A stretch of DNA of 62,720 bases from a virus: the IMG/VR virus record IMGVR_UViG_3300037242_000251, positions 1 through 62,720 of that record; one strand, 5' to 3'. Below the pieces are notes generated by a model. That model ran no database searches and was not told the origin of the DNA. It worked only from the letters and a program-made list of their open reading frames with translations. A program made the translations under genes and the position numbers. Positions 22,684 to 30,831 of the stretch are shown one piece after another. The first letter of the stretch is position 1. Every line of letters starts with the position of its first letter.

Positions 22684-22919
22684 TCGTCACGTTTGGCGGT
22701 GTGGCGGCCAATATTGTTGGGCGCGGTAAAGAATTCGTTGTTGTCAACGCGACGGAAAGAGAGTGGCTGCGTAATGGCGTTACGCATCATGTTGCTGGGT
22801 TTGAAAACGGCCAATGCCGATTAGTAACATGGCATAAAGGGGATTCTTCGATGCTGCAAGAAGTGGCGGCGTGGCAGGCACGAGGATTTCAGCGGTCAGA
22901 GCAAGGAGAGCGAAAGTGA
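22680..22919 (+). CDS. Small protein, 79 aa, unknown function
   Basis: Overlaps the previous gene by ATGA. MIVTFGGVAANIVGRGKEFV suggests a beta-rich N-terminus. No recognised family. Confidence 0.65.
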   Translation: MIVTFGGVAANIVGRGKEFVVVNATEREWLRNGVTHHVAGFENGQCRLVTWHKGDSSMLQEVAAWQARGFQRSEQGERK

Positions 22920-22938
22920 TGATCGACGAGGCGCTGCG

Positions 22939-23133
22939 GTGAACTACGATCACGGCTATATGAGCCCTGAGTTCGCGCTCATCTCGGCTGGCTATCTGAG
23001 GGTCGACGTGTGTCATCTTCCGGCGATGCTGCGCGCTTTGCCCGATCCCGTCAGCATCCGCGAGCGGGCTGTCGTCGCGGCGATTCGCTGGCGGATTAAT
23101 CATGCGCGGCTGACTGAACGGAGGCGGGCGTGA
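22939..23133 (+). CDS. Small protein, 64 aa, unknown function
   Basis: GTG 22939 (MNYDHGYMSPEFALISAGYL). Ends overlapping the hydrolase start. No domain recognised. Confidence 0.62.
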   Translation: MNYDHGYMSPEFALISAGYLRVDVCHLPAMLRALPDPVSIRERAVVAAIRWRINHARLTERRRA

Positions 23134-23699
23134 CGATCATTTGTGTGAAGAGCGGCGTGATCGCCGCCGACGGTTCCTCGTGGCAGATCGATGTTCTTGT
23201 TCAGGAAGACAAGCGTAAGATTGTGCGGTCGTTCGACGGCGCGCTGGGCGCTGCGTCCGGGGTGTCCAGCGATGCGCATAGTTTTCAGTCGTGGTTCATG
23301 GTCACAAGTTCGCTCGTCGAACGTGTCGCAGCCACCGTGGAGTTTTTGGCTCTCGATGAGAAGGCGGAGTTCTCAGCGATCTGGATCGAGCCGGATGGCG
23401 ATGTGTGGAAAATCGCCTATGGCGGCAGGTCTCATCCGGTGAGCAAGGATCAACCGCAAGCGATTGGCGGCGCCTGGGAGATGGCGCTCGGCGCGATGTA
23501 CGCTGGGGCTTCGGCCGAGCAGGCTGTCAGCATCTGCGCGAGCCGCCATCGTTATTCGGGAGGGCGAGTGTTCGTTGAGCGTCTCGCGCCAGTCGAGAAG
23601 CCGGACGAGGAGGCGTCCGCCGAGGTTGTCGACGTCGGCGATCGTGAGCCGCTTGTGGCGTCTCCACAGGAATGGGCCGTCAGGATGGGGCTCGCGTGA
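23130..23699 (+). CDS. HslV/proteasome-like Ntn-hydrolase, 189 aa
   Basis: Pattern of the phage HslV-like family: MTIICVKSGVIAADGSSWQ places Thr2 as N-terminal nucleophile after Met removal. Then LGAASG, FSAIWIEPDGDVWKIAYGG, AIGGAWEMALGAMYAGASAE and SICASRHRYSGGRV. A peptidase just ahead of packaging genes might process virion proteins or act on host proteins. Overlaps the J-domain gene by GTGA. No HslU-type ATPase is present. Confidence 0.82.
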   Translation: MTIICVKSGVIAADGSSWQIDVLVQEDKRKIVRSFDGALGAASGVSSDAHSFQSWFMVTSSLVERVAATVEFLALDEKAEFSAIWIEPDGDVWKIAYGGRSHPVSKDQPQAIGGAWEMALGAMYAGASAEQAVSICASRHRYSGGRVFVERLAPVEKPDEEASAEVVDVGDREPLVASPQEWAVRMGLA

Positions 23700-24337
23700 A
23701 AGCCGATCTTTACCAGGCGCTCGGCGTCGGGCGCGATGCGAAGTCCGACGAGATTCGCCGGGCCTATCGCAAGGCCGCCAAGCGCGCGCATCCTGATGGC
23801 GGCGGCACGGTCGAGTCCTTCGCGCTGGTGCGAACGGCGGTCGATGTTCTCTCCGACGATGAGCGTCGCAAACAGTACGATCAGACTGGCGAGTTCGGCG
23901 ACAAGCCGGTCGACAATCGCGACGCGCTGGCGATGACGGTGGCGATGAACGCCATCGATGCGGTGATCGGCGCGATCATCAAGCATGGCGGCGATCCGGC
24001 GCATTACGACGTCGTTGCTGACGCTAAGAAGCATCTGACGAAGTGTCTGCTAGAAGTCGCCGTAAAGACGGCGAGCACGTTTGATGAAGCCAAAGCGATC
24101 CGAAAATTAGCTAAGCGGTTCAAGTCGAAGAAGGACAAGCCGAATCGCATCGGCGCGATGCTGGACGCACGCGCTGCTGAAACTGAGCGCAATGCGTCTA
24201 ATGGACTGGTCGAAGAAGAGAATATCCGAGACGCGGTGAAGATTCTCGATGAGCATGAGTTCGAATGGGTTGATCAGCCTTATGGCGCTCCAGCTGGCCA
24301 GAGCGCCTTGGCGAATTTTCAGTATCGGGGCTTCTGA
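23696..24337 (+). CDS. J-domain (DnaJ-like) protein, 213 aa
   Basis: A J-domain occupies residues 1-65: LYQALGVGRDAKSDEIRRAY, KRAHPDGGG with intact HPD, and DVLSDDERRKQYDQTG. The rest (about 150 aa) is a phage-specific helical region. It should recruit host DnaK, for example to capsid or tail assembly. GTG start coupled to the hydrolase. Confidence 0.85.
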   Translation: MKADLYQALGVGRDAKSDEIRRAYRKAAKRAHPDGGGTVESFALVRTAVDVLSDDERRKQYDQTGEFGDKPVDNRDALAMTVAMNAIDAVIGAIIKHGGDPAHYDVVADAKKHLTKCLLEVAVKTASTFDEAKAIRKLAKRFKSKKDKPNRIGAMLDARAAETERNASNGLVEEENIRDAVKILDEHEFEWVDQPYGAPAGQSALANFQYRGF

Positions 24338-24609
24338 TGGCGCCGGAGGATGTTGTTCGTTTGCTCGGCGTCTCAAAAGTTCATTTGACGCCCGATGATT
24401 TGGAGGCTCGCGGCTGTTGTCTGTTTGGGCCGCAGTGGCAATGCGCGATGGCGCGAGCGCTGCACGTCAATGATCGAACGGTTCGCAGATGGAAGTCGGG
24501 TGATCGGCCTATCCCAGGTTCTGTTTCGGTGGCTCTTGATGCTTTGCTTCTTAGGCAGGCAATCGCTATCGGTGTGTTGATCCAGATGATCGACAGGAAG
24601 GCCGGCTGA
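24337..24609 (+). CDS. HTH protein, candidate small terminase subunit, 90 aa
   Basis: A central HTH is visible: QWQCAMARALHVNDRTVRRW then KSGDRPIP. Its stop overlaps the large terminase start (TGATG), the usual place for the small subunit, which recognises the packaging site. Shorter than typical TerS (about 120-180 aa), so it could be an unrelated regulator. Confidence 0.6.
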   Translation: MAPEDVVRLLGVSKVHLTPDDLEARGCCLFGPQWQCAMARALHVNDRTVRRWKSGDRPIPGSVSVALDALLLRQAIAIGVLIQMIDRKAG

Positions 24610-26495
24610 TGGCGCCGCGCGCGAAGAAGTGGCTCAAGCTGCTGGAGGCGTTTGTCGCTGAACTTCGCATCAAATCGAAGGAGGTCGTCTCGTCCGACGA
24701 GCGTGGCGCGAAGCTGGAGATGTGGGAGAGCCAGCGCCGCTTTCTGCATGAGGTCGGGCAGGGCCTCGACGACGGCGTTCATTCGTTCAACTGTCTCAAG
24801 AGCAGGCAGCTCGGGATCACCACGATCTCTCTCGCGATCGATGTTTTCTGGCTTGCGGTCCATCGTGACCTGATCGGATGTCTCGTCACCGACACCGAGA
24901 AGAACCGCGAGGTCGATCGCGGCATCATCGAGGGTTACGTCGCCTCGGTCGAGGACGGTTACTTTGGCGACAGCTTCCGCATCATAAAGTCGAATCGGCA
25001 GATGCTGCAGTTCTCGAACGGCTCTCGGCTCGATCTGCTGGTCGCCGGCACCAAGAAGAAGTCGATTAGCTGGGGCGAGGGGCAGGGCTACGCGTTGGCA
25101 CACGAAACGGAGGTGGCCGCATACGGCGACGTCGAGGGCCTGAAATCGCTGGAGGAGGGCTTCGCGCAGAACAATCCGAATCGGCTGTTCATCCGCGAGT
25201 CGACCGCCAAGGGTATGAATCACTGGCGCACGCGCTGGATGTCCGGTCTCAACGATTTGACCGAGCGTTCGTTCTTCATCGGCTGGTGGGCCGGCGACAA
25301 CAACCGCATTGAGCGGTCGGACCCGCGCTATTCGTCTTTCGCGTTGGCGCCAACGACTGGCGCTGAGGCGCACATGCTCAAGCAGGTCGACAAGCTCTAC
25401 CAGCATCGCGTCACGACCGAGCAATTGGCGTGGTTCCGCTGGAAGCAGACCAAAGCTGGCGCCGAGCAGAACTTGCTCGAGCAAAATCAGCCTTCGACGG
25501 CCGAGGACGCGTTCGTCCAGACCGGCTACTCGTTCTTCCAGGTCGCCGTCATCGGTCAGGACATGAAAAGGATTCAGGACGATCCGCCGATCTTCAAGGG
25601 CTACCGCTACGAGGTCGACGGCGACTTCTTTCATTTCAAGATGCACGAGATGGATCCGAGCGTCGATGACGTCGACGACGTCGAATTGAAGATTTGGGAG
25701 GAGCCGGTCGAGGATGGCCGCTATGTGATCGGCTTCGACCCGGCCTATGGGCGAAACGACCACAAGGACCACCACTTGATTCATGTCGCGCGTTGTTTCG
25801 CCGACAAGATGGTGCAGGTCGCCGAGTATTGCACCGCCGACGTCGAGACCAAGCACGCCTCGTGGGTGCTGTTTCACCTGTGCGCCGCTTATCGCAACTC
25901 GATGTGCAATGTCGAGCTCGGCGGGCCGGGGCGTCTCGTGATGGCTGAGTTCGAGCACTTGCGTCAGTTGATCGGCGCCGAGATGAACCAGGCCAAGACC
26001 GCGGCGCGCGGCTGGGAGGACGCCGGAGCCAATGCGCGCTGGTATCTCTACCACAAGGCCGACAGTCCCGGCGCCGGCTACATGGCGAACTTTGAGACCA
26101 ACTGGCGCACCAAGATGGAACTGCTGCACGGTTATCGCGGCGTCTATTCCAGCCGTGAGATCGTCATCAAGTCCTACGGTCTCTTGCGCGAGATGTCGAT
26201 CGTGGTCGTCAACGACGGCGACATCGGCGCACCCGAGTCGAGCGACGAGAACATGAAGGATGATCGGGTGTTCGCCGCCGCGCTAGCGTCGCGCGCATGG
26301 ACCGATTGGGTGCGCAAGGATATGATCGCTCAAGGGCTGACCTATGAGGTCGTGATGCGGATGGAGTCGGGTCAAGAGACCAAGCAGGAAACGGCGATCA
26401 ACTCGATCGTTCGCAATTTCCTGAAGACGCAGGAAGAACGGGCGAACATGGAGCCCGAGCCGCCGAAGTGGATGACCGACCAGGGATTGGCTTGA
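24609..26495 (+). CDS. terL: Terminase large subunit, 628 aa
   Basis: DNA packaging motor and nuclease. ATPase Walker A variant LKSRQLGITTISLAID (about residues 62-77), motif II ALAHETEVAAYGDVEG near residue 163, and coupling FIRESTAKGMNH. The nuclease starts YVIGFDPAYGRNDHKDHHLI near residue 370. Length and order fit headful-type terminases. TGATG overlap with the HTH gene. Confidence 0.9.
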   Translation: MAPRAKKWLKLLEAFVAELRIKSKEVVSSDERGAKLEMWESQRRFLHEVGQGLDDGVHSFNCLKSRQLGITTISLAIDVFWLAVHRDLIGCLVTDTEKNREVDRGIIEGYVASVEDGYFGDSFRIIKSNRQMLQFSNGSRLDLLVAGTKKKSISWGEGQGYALAHETEVAAYGDVEGLKSLEEGFAQNNPNRLFIRESTAKGMNHWRTRWMSGLNDLTERSFFIGWWAGDNNRIERSDPRYSSFALAPTTGAEAHMLKQVDKLYQHRVTTEQLAWFRWKQTKAGAEQNLLEQNQPSTAEDAFVQTGYSFFQVAVIGQDMKRIQDDPPIFKGYRYEVDGDFFHFKMHEMDPSVDDVDDVELKIWEEPVEDGRYVIGFDPAYGRNDHKDHHLIHVARCFADKMVQVAEYCTADVETKHASWVLFHLCAAYRNSMCNVELGGPGRLVMAEFEHLRQLIGAEMNQAKTAARGWEDAGANARWYLYHKADSPGAGYMANFETNWRTKMELLHGYRGVYSSREIVIKSYGLLREMSIVVVNDGDIGAPESSDENMKDDRVFAAALASRAWTDWVRKDMIAQGLTYEVVMRMESGQETKQETAINSIVRNFLKTQEERANMEPEPPKWMTDQGLA

Positions 26496-26505
26496 GGAGA
26501 TTTTA

Positions 26506-26910
26506 ATGGCGAAACCGCAGCAGCGAGAGGTTCAGAAGGCGGCGTCGCAGCCGGACGACGGCCTGTTCGATGACGCGCCGTCGAGCGAACCGGTGGTTGA
26601 GTCGCCTGTCCTGGCGGTCGCGGAAGAGGCGCAGGTCGAGCCGGTCGCCGCTGAAGTGATCCTCGCGGAAGGCTTCAGCGCCTTCCCGCTTGAGCCGCCA
26701 GAGGGCCGCTACAGCAAAGAGCCGCCTTACGATCATGCGCCGGTGTGGTTGACCAATGGTGAGCACGGCGCTGTCGGTCAGTGGCAGGTGACGCGGCGTT
26801 GGGACGGCCCGAAGAAGCGCTGGGGGCCGGTCGGCTTCTGGGCGCTGCGGGCGACGGGTGGACGACCGGTTGGCTTTACGCCGACGGGCTGGCGCGTGTG
26901 GAGAGACTGA
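26506..26910 (+). CDS. Protein with acidic Pro/Ala linker, 134 aa
   Basis: GAGGAG precedes the ATG. The first 75 residues are acidic low complexity. The C-terminus has Trp-rich QWQVTRRWDGPKKRWGPVGF and WRVWRD. Function unknown; overlaps the zinc-ribbon gene by TGATG. Confidence 0.75.
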   Translation: MAKPQQREVQKAASQPDDGLFDDAPSSEPVVESPVLAVAEEAQVEPVAAEVILAEGFSAFPLEPPEGRYSKEPPYDHAPVWLTNGEHGAVGQWQVTRRWDGPKKRWGPVGFWALRATGGRPVGFTPTGWRVWRD

Positions 26911-27539
26911 TGGCCACGTCCACTGTCGAGGCCGAGTGGGTCGACTCGGAGCATTATCTGGGGCCGAAGATGAAGCGCATCACGTTTCAGTGCGGCAAGT
27001 GCAACCACCGCTGGGTGCGCACGCTGAAGGTCGAACCTAAGCGTGACCCGCCATGCCCCAACCGCCGCTGCGAGGAGGCGGCCGAGAAGGCTGAGATGCG
27101 GCGCGAGATCGAGAACCTGAGGCAAATGCTGGAGGAGCAGCGCGCGCCAGCGACCGTCGGCGCCAATGTGCGCGTCAGGGCGATTGACGAGACGGCGAAG
27201 ATCGTCATGGAGGATCAGAAGCTGACCAATCTGCGCGATGGTCTGCGCGAGGGCGACACGATGGCGCCCAAGTTGCCGCAGCGCCAGCAGGAACTCGCCG
27301 ATGCGATGTTCTCGCCCAAGACGACCGGCGTCACGCCGGTGATCGATATGGGTGGGCGGCGTCAGTCGATCCCGTCGGCGCGTCTTCGTCAGGTCGGCCT
27401 GCGCGCGATCGGCGGCGCCTACGCGCAGAACTCGGTCAAGCCGACGGCGATTATCCCGAAGGATCGCCCGGCGACGGTGGCGGTTAAGAATGAGCGTTAC
27501 AATCCCGGTCGGCCAAGCGCCGAAGGATACAAGAAGTAG
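26910..27539 (+). CDS. Zinc-ribbon, coiled-coil protein, 209 aa
   Basis: A C4 zinc ribbon (FQCGKCNHRW...CPNRRC, about residues 24-50) is followed by a coiled coil (KAEMRREIENLRQMLEEQ) and a basic C-terminus. It lies between terminase and the inverted portal block; a DNA-packaging or head role is possible. Confidence 0.75.
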   Translation: MATSTVEAEWVDSEHYLGPKMKRITFQCGKCNHRWVRTLKVEPKRDPPCPNRRCEEAAEKAEMRREIENLRQMLEEQRAPATVGANVRVRAIDETAKIVMEDQKLTNLRDGLREGDTMAPKLPQRQQELADAMFSPKTTGVTPVIDMGGRRQSIPSARLRQVGLRAIGGAYAQNSVKPTAIIPKDRPATVAVKNERYNPGRPSAEGYKK

Positions 27540-27548
27540 GAGAAAGCC

Positions 27549-27713
27549 ATGAAGACATCGAAGCCGACGCGCGGCGTCGGGCCATTCGCCAAAGCTGCCG
27601 TGCCGGTTCAGGCGGCGGTGAAGCCGACTGCTGTTAAGACGGCTCCTGGCCGCATCGGCAATCTCGGCGCTTTCGCGCACGCGCCGAAGAAGAAATCGTC
27701 GAAATCGCGTTGA
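27549..27713 (+). CDS. Small basic protein, 54 aa
   Basis: AGGAG precedes ATG 27549. MKTSKPTRGVGPFAKAAVPV continues Lys/Ala/Pro-rich to KKKSSKSR, net strongly positive. Could bind DNA or a capsid surface. Last gene before the terminator. Confidence 0.65.
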   Translation: MKTSKPTRGVGPFAKAAVPVQAAVKPTAVKTAPGRIGNLGAFAHAPKKKSSKSR

Positions 27714-27800
27714 CGTTTCGGCCGGGCGCGCGCATCATCGTTCTCGATCCGCAGGCCCCCGTCTGCTGGTCTGTTTGCACTCCCCTATTCCGTAGACTTG

Positions 27801-27825
27801 AGCCCCGCTTCGGCGGGGCTTTTTT
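27801..27825 (+). terminator. Rho-independent terminator
   Basis: AGCCCCGC-TTCG-GCGGGGCT followed by TTTTT: an 8-bp stem with a UUCG tetraloop. It ends the terminase operon where it converges with the minus-strand portal block. Confidence 0.92.
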
Positions 27826-29726
27826 CAATTCAGCAGCGGTCGCGCGAAGCGGTTGAAGATGTTGATCGCGCCGCGCGCGGCGACGTTGGCGCCCTCAAAG
27901 ATTGCCCATGTCGCGATTGACACTTCGATTGCGCCGACCGGGACGGTCCACTCGGCGAAGCGCCGGTAGCCGGTCGCGCTCAGCGGTGCGGTGAAGGTCG
28001 CCGGCCCGGCGTTGGTCTGGTAGCTCACGACCACTGTCGCGGCGATCGGCGTCAGCACGATCGAGCGGTTGACGTAGAACGACACCGCCCAGGTCAGCGT
28101 GTCGCCGATCCGCGCGTAGCGCGACGTTCCTCTCCCCATCTGTGGCGCCGTGAAGTTCGGCGTCAGCGAGTAGATGCACGTCATCGTGACGATCGGCGGG
28201 ACCGGCGGCGTGACGGGTTCTACATAGGACGCCGACTGGTCCCACATCGTCGGCGGGCGCAGCAGCGTCCAGCGCCCGAGGCCGCTCTCCTCCATCCAGA
28301 AGACCGACGGCGTCGGTGTCGGCGGCGGGGGCGGCGCGATCGACAGCGAGGCGCTGTCGGGCGGCTGCGGTAGGCGCAGACGCGACACATCACTCTGGCC
28401 GAGCCACTGCGAGACGAAGCTGATCGATGGTGCGGCGACGGGCGCCGAGGGGTTGCGTGCGTCGTCGAGCGGCCGGATCGGCGCCAGCCGCTTGATATCG
28501 CTCTGGCCGAGCCACTGCGCCGGCGTCACGAGGATCGTCGAACCGGTCGGCGTCCATGCGACGAAGCGGGCGTCGCTCGGTTTTGGCGGCGATAGGTGTG
28601 GTGTGTCGCTTTGTCCGAGCCACTGCGCGATGTCGTTCGGCAGGAACTCCGTCCCGTAGCCGATCGGCGCTGCGAGGTCGTCGATGCGCCGGTTCGGCGG
28701 TAGCCGCGCGGTGTCGCTCTGGCCGAGCCACTGCGACACGTAGGTGATGGCTGCGGCCGGCGTGATTTTCTGCGGCGGCCACGGCGTGTTGTCGAGTGCG
28801 TGAAGCGGCGGTAGGTGTGTTGGTAGGTTGTGGTCGTCACCCCACTGCGAGACATAGATTGGTGTGACGACGGCAGGTGGCTGCGCTGGCCACGGTGTGT
28901 TGTCGAGCATGCGAGGCGGCGGCAGTCGCGCGGCGTCGCTTTGACCGAGCCATTGCGAGACGAAAGTTGTGACGGGAGCGGCCGAGATGATGCCGACGGC
29001 GCCAGCCAGATCGGCGACTTGCCGCGGCGGCGCCAGTCTCGGCAGCGGGGTTGAGTCGAGCCACGGCGGCGCGAACAAGAATGTATAAGCGATCTGGCCG
29101 CGAGCGCCTGCGCCAGATGTAACAGCGGCTACGGTGGAACCACCACCGCCGCCCGGTGCGGAGCCCGATGTTGGGGAAGTAGGACTGCCGTTGCCACCGG
29201 CGCCACCATCCGGCGTGCCGCCCGCAGCGCCGCCCGTACTAGACGAACTACTACCAGCGCTACCCGATCCAGCGCCGCCACCCCCTCCGTCTGTGCCGTT
29301 TGCCGTGCTTTTGCCATTACCGCCAGCGAATAGCGTCGTGCCAATGCAACTCGCCGTTGCTCCGCCGTTCCCCTGAGAACTGGCTAACCCCCCGAAGCCG
29401 AGAGCCCCAAGACATCCGGTTGTCGAGGAGGCGGGCGAGGAATTTGTTCCGAGGTTAACCCAAGAACTAACGCCGTTGCCACCGCCGCCATTAAGACGAC
29501 CTGCGCCGCCGGTCCCTACATTCCAGAATAAAGTTTGCCCCGGAGAGCAGGCAATAGTTGACGCGGCATAGGCTCCTCCACCACCTCCGCCGGGTCCGAC
29601 ACCTCCGGTGTCTGCGCCGCTACCACCGGCGCCCGCACCACCATAAGATTCTACGATGGCGGCGATTGCTCCAATAGGGACGACAACGCTGCCAGCCCCG
29701 GTCGTAGTGACGACGACGCGGGCCAT
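27825..29726 (-). CDS. Glycine-rich receptor-binding/tail protein with QWLGQSD repeats, 633 aa
   Basis: AAGGA precedes the ATG. Residues about 30-210 are extremely Gly/Ser-rich (GGVGPGGGGGGAYAAS), like phage adhesins built of polyglycine helices. Residues about 225-450 hold six clear repeats of about 30-40 residues (VSQWLGQSD-x-x-RLPP-x-R), one of them diverged to VSQWGDDHN. The C-terminal 130 residues look beta-rich. Likely host-recognition protein. End of the inverted portal operon. Confidence 0.8.
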   Translation of the reverse strand: MARVVVTTTGAGSVVVPIGAIAAIVESYGGAGAGGSGADTGGVGPGGGGGGAYAASTIACSPGQTLFWNVGTGGAGRLNGGGGNGVSSWVNLGTNSSPASSTTGCLGALGFGGLASSQGNGGATASCIGTTLFAGGNGKSTANGTDGGGGGAGSGSAGSSSSSTGGAAGGTPDGGAGGNGSPTSPTSGSAPGGGGGSTVAAVTSGAGARGQIAYTFLFAPPWLDSTPLPRLAPPRQVADLAGAVGIISAAPVTTFVSQWLGQSDAARLPPPRMLDNTPWPAQPPAVVTPIYVSQWGDDHNLPTHLPPLHALDNTPWPPQKITPAAAITYVSQWLGQSDTARLPPNRRIDDLAAPIGYGTEFLPNDIAQWLGQSDTPHLSPPKPSDARFVAWTPTGSTILVTPAQWLGQSDIKRLAPIRPLDDARNPSAPVAAPSISFVSQWLGQSDVSRLRLPQPPDSASLSIAPPPPPTPTPSVFWMEESGLGRWTLLRPPTMWDQSASYVEPVTPPVPPIVTMTCIYSLTPNFTAPQMGRGTSRYARIGDTLTWAVSFYVNRSIVLTPIAATVVVSYQTNAGPATFTAPLSATGYRRFAEWTVPVGAIEVSIATWAIFEGANVAARGAINIFNRFARPLLN

Positions 29727-29736
29727 CGGTCAGTCC

Positions 29737-30012
29737 TTAGGAGCAGGCGGCGATGTGGCGACGAGATTCCATGCGGTCAAGCCATTTCTCGATCGGCCGG
29801 CAGCCCTTGCCGACGCAGCGCATGCAGATTGGCCCGTTGCAGCAGTGGCACCACGCGCCGATACCGTCGTCGGTCGCCCGCTTGAACGGCGGCTTGTCGA
29901 CGACCTTCGAACAGTGGAGACACGTGAACGTCTCGACTTCTGTCGGCCGGGCGAAAGCCGGGTCGGTGATGATCGAGTAGCCTCGAGACTTTCTCTGACG
30001 GCTAGGTCCCAT
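29737..30012 (-). CDS. Zinc-binding protein, 91 aa
   Basis: Cysteine pairs FTCLHCSKVV, AWCHCCNGPICMRC and GCRP suggest two zinc sites. Overlaps the preceding gene. Located between portal-proximal genes and the adhesin; the pattern resembles zinc-ribbon proteins of phage structural operons. Confidence 0.75.
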   Translation of the reverse strand: MGPSRQRKSRGYSIITDPAFARPTEVETFTCLHCSKVVDKPPFKRATDDGIGAWCHCCNGPICMRCVGKGCRPIEKWLDRMESRRHIAACS

Positions 30013-30343
30013 GATCGCGGTCCCATAGGAAGCGGGTGTAGTCGGCGAATTCGGCCTTGTTCCACCCGGTCTGGTTGTCGCACAGTGGGAAGACGAAGCC
30101 TTCGCCGCTGTAGGAGAGATTCCACGCCCGCGCGTCCGCTTCGATCACGACTGGCGCCTCACTGCCGCGCATCGTCAGCTTCGTGTTGCTGCACACAACG
30201 CGCGTGTCGGCGGCGTTGGCGGGGCTGTTCGAGTTTGCCTTCGCGCCGATCCCGCGCGGCGCGACGTAGCCTTTGTCGTCGGCGGTGAGCGCGCCGCGCA
30301 CCTGTTCGGCCGCCGGCGCGCCGCAGAACCTGCAGGGCTTCAC
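30002..30343 (-). CDS. Phage protein of the portal operon, 113 aa
   Basis: GTG 30343 (VKPCRFCGAPAAEQVRGALT) overlaps the preceding stop by GTGA. It has an N-terminal CRFC pair and a C-terminal GWNKAEFADYTRFLWDRDHG. Unknown function. The longer open frame upstream overlaps the 30340-30813 gene and is not used. Confidence 0.7.
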   Translation of the reverse strand: MKPCRFCGAPAAEQVRGALTADDKGYVAPRGIGAKANSNSPANAADTRVVCSNTKLTMRGSEAPVVIEADARAWNLSYSGEGFVFPLCDNQTGWNKAEFADYTRFLWDRDHGT

Positions 30344-30813
30344 AGGTCGTCGTACTCGATGCCGAACAGAACGTTCGACGCGTAGGTTGGCGACAGCGCC
30401 AGCAGCGACAGGCCGACGAGATTGGTCGCCGCCCAGGTCAGCATCGCGTCGGTGTCCTGCGCCGCCCACTGCATCGACGCGCGCTGGTTGAGCGAGCGCG
30501 AGAAGATGTCGAGCGTATAGGTTCCCTCGGCGGTGTAGGCGTTATGTGCCACGGTGCGCGAGGCGACGTCGGCAGGGTTGAGCGGATCGGGCGTGACGGC
30601 AGTCGAGGTGCCGTCGGCTGTGGCGCGCTGGACCTCGTAGACGATCTGGCAGTCGGTTGCGTTGGGCGCGCCGTCGGGGCCCATCTGCAACGCGACGGCG
30701 CGGCCGCGGCACAGCGTTGCGGTGGCCGCCCAGACCTGGACCTGCGTTTTGAAAGTGGTGGTGATCGCTTGCTGGGCGTTGGTCATGCGGTTGTCGACGT
30801 GAAATCTTGCCAT
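30340..30813 (-). CDS. Structural protein candidate, 157 aa
   Basis: AAAGGA precedes the ATG. Alternating hydrophobic/polar beta-type sequence with SRSLNQRASMQWAAQDTDAM. It directly follows the portal gene; a head or head-tail joining role is likely by position only. Confidence 0.7.
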   Translation of the reverse strand: MARFHVDNRMTNAQQAITTTFKTQVQVWAATATLCRGRAVALQMGPDGAPNATDCQIVYEVQRATADGTSTAVTPDPLNPADVASRTVAHNAYTAEGTYTLDIFSRSLNQRASMQWAAQDTDAMLTWAATNLVGLSLLALSPTYASNVLFGIEYDDL

Positions 30814-30831
30814 GGGTTTTCCTTTCGTGAG

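Noticed and set aside
24381-26129. 582-residue open frame on the minus strand
   Set aside because: It lies wholly antisense to the terminase gene, which has clear ATPase and nuclease motifs; no ribosome site or domain pattern.
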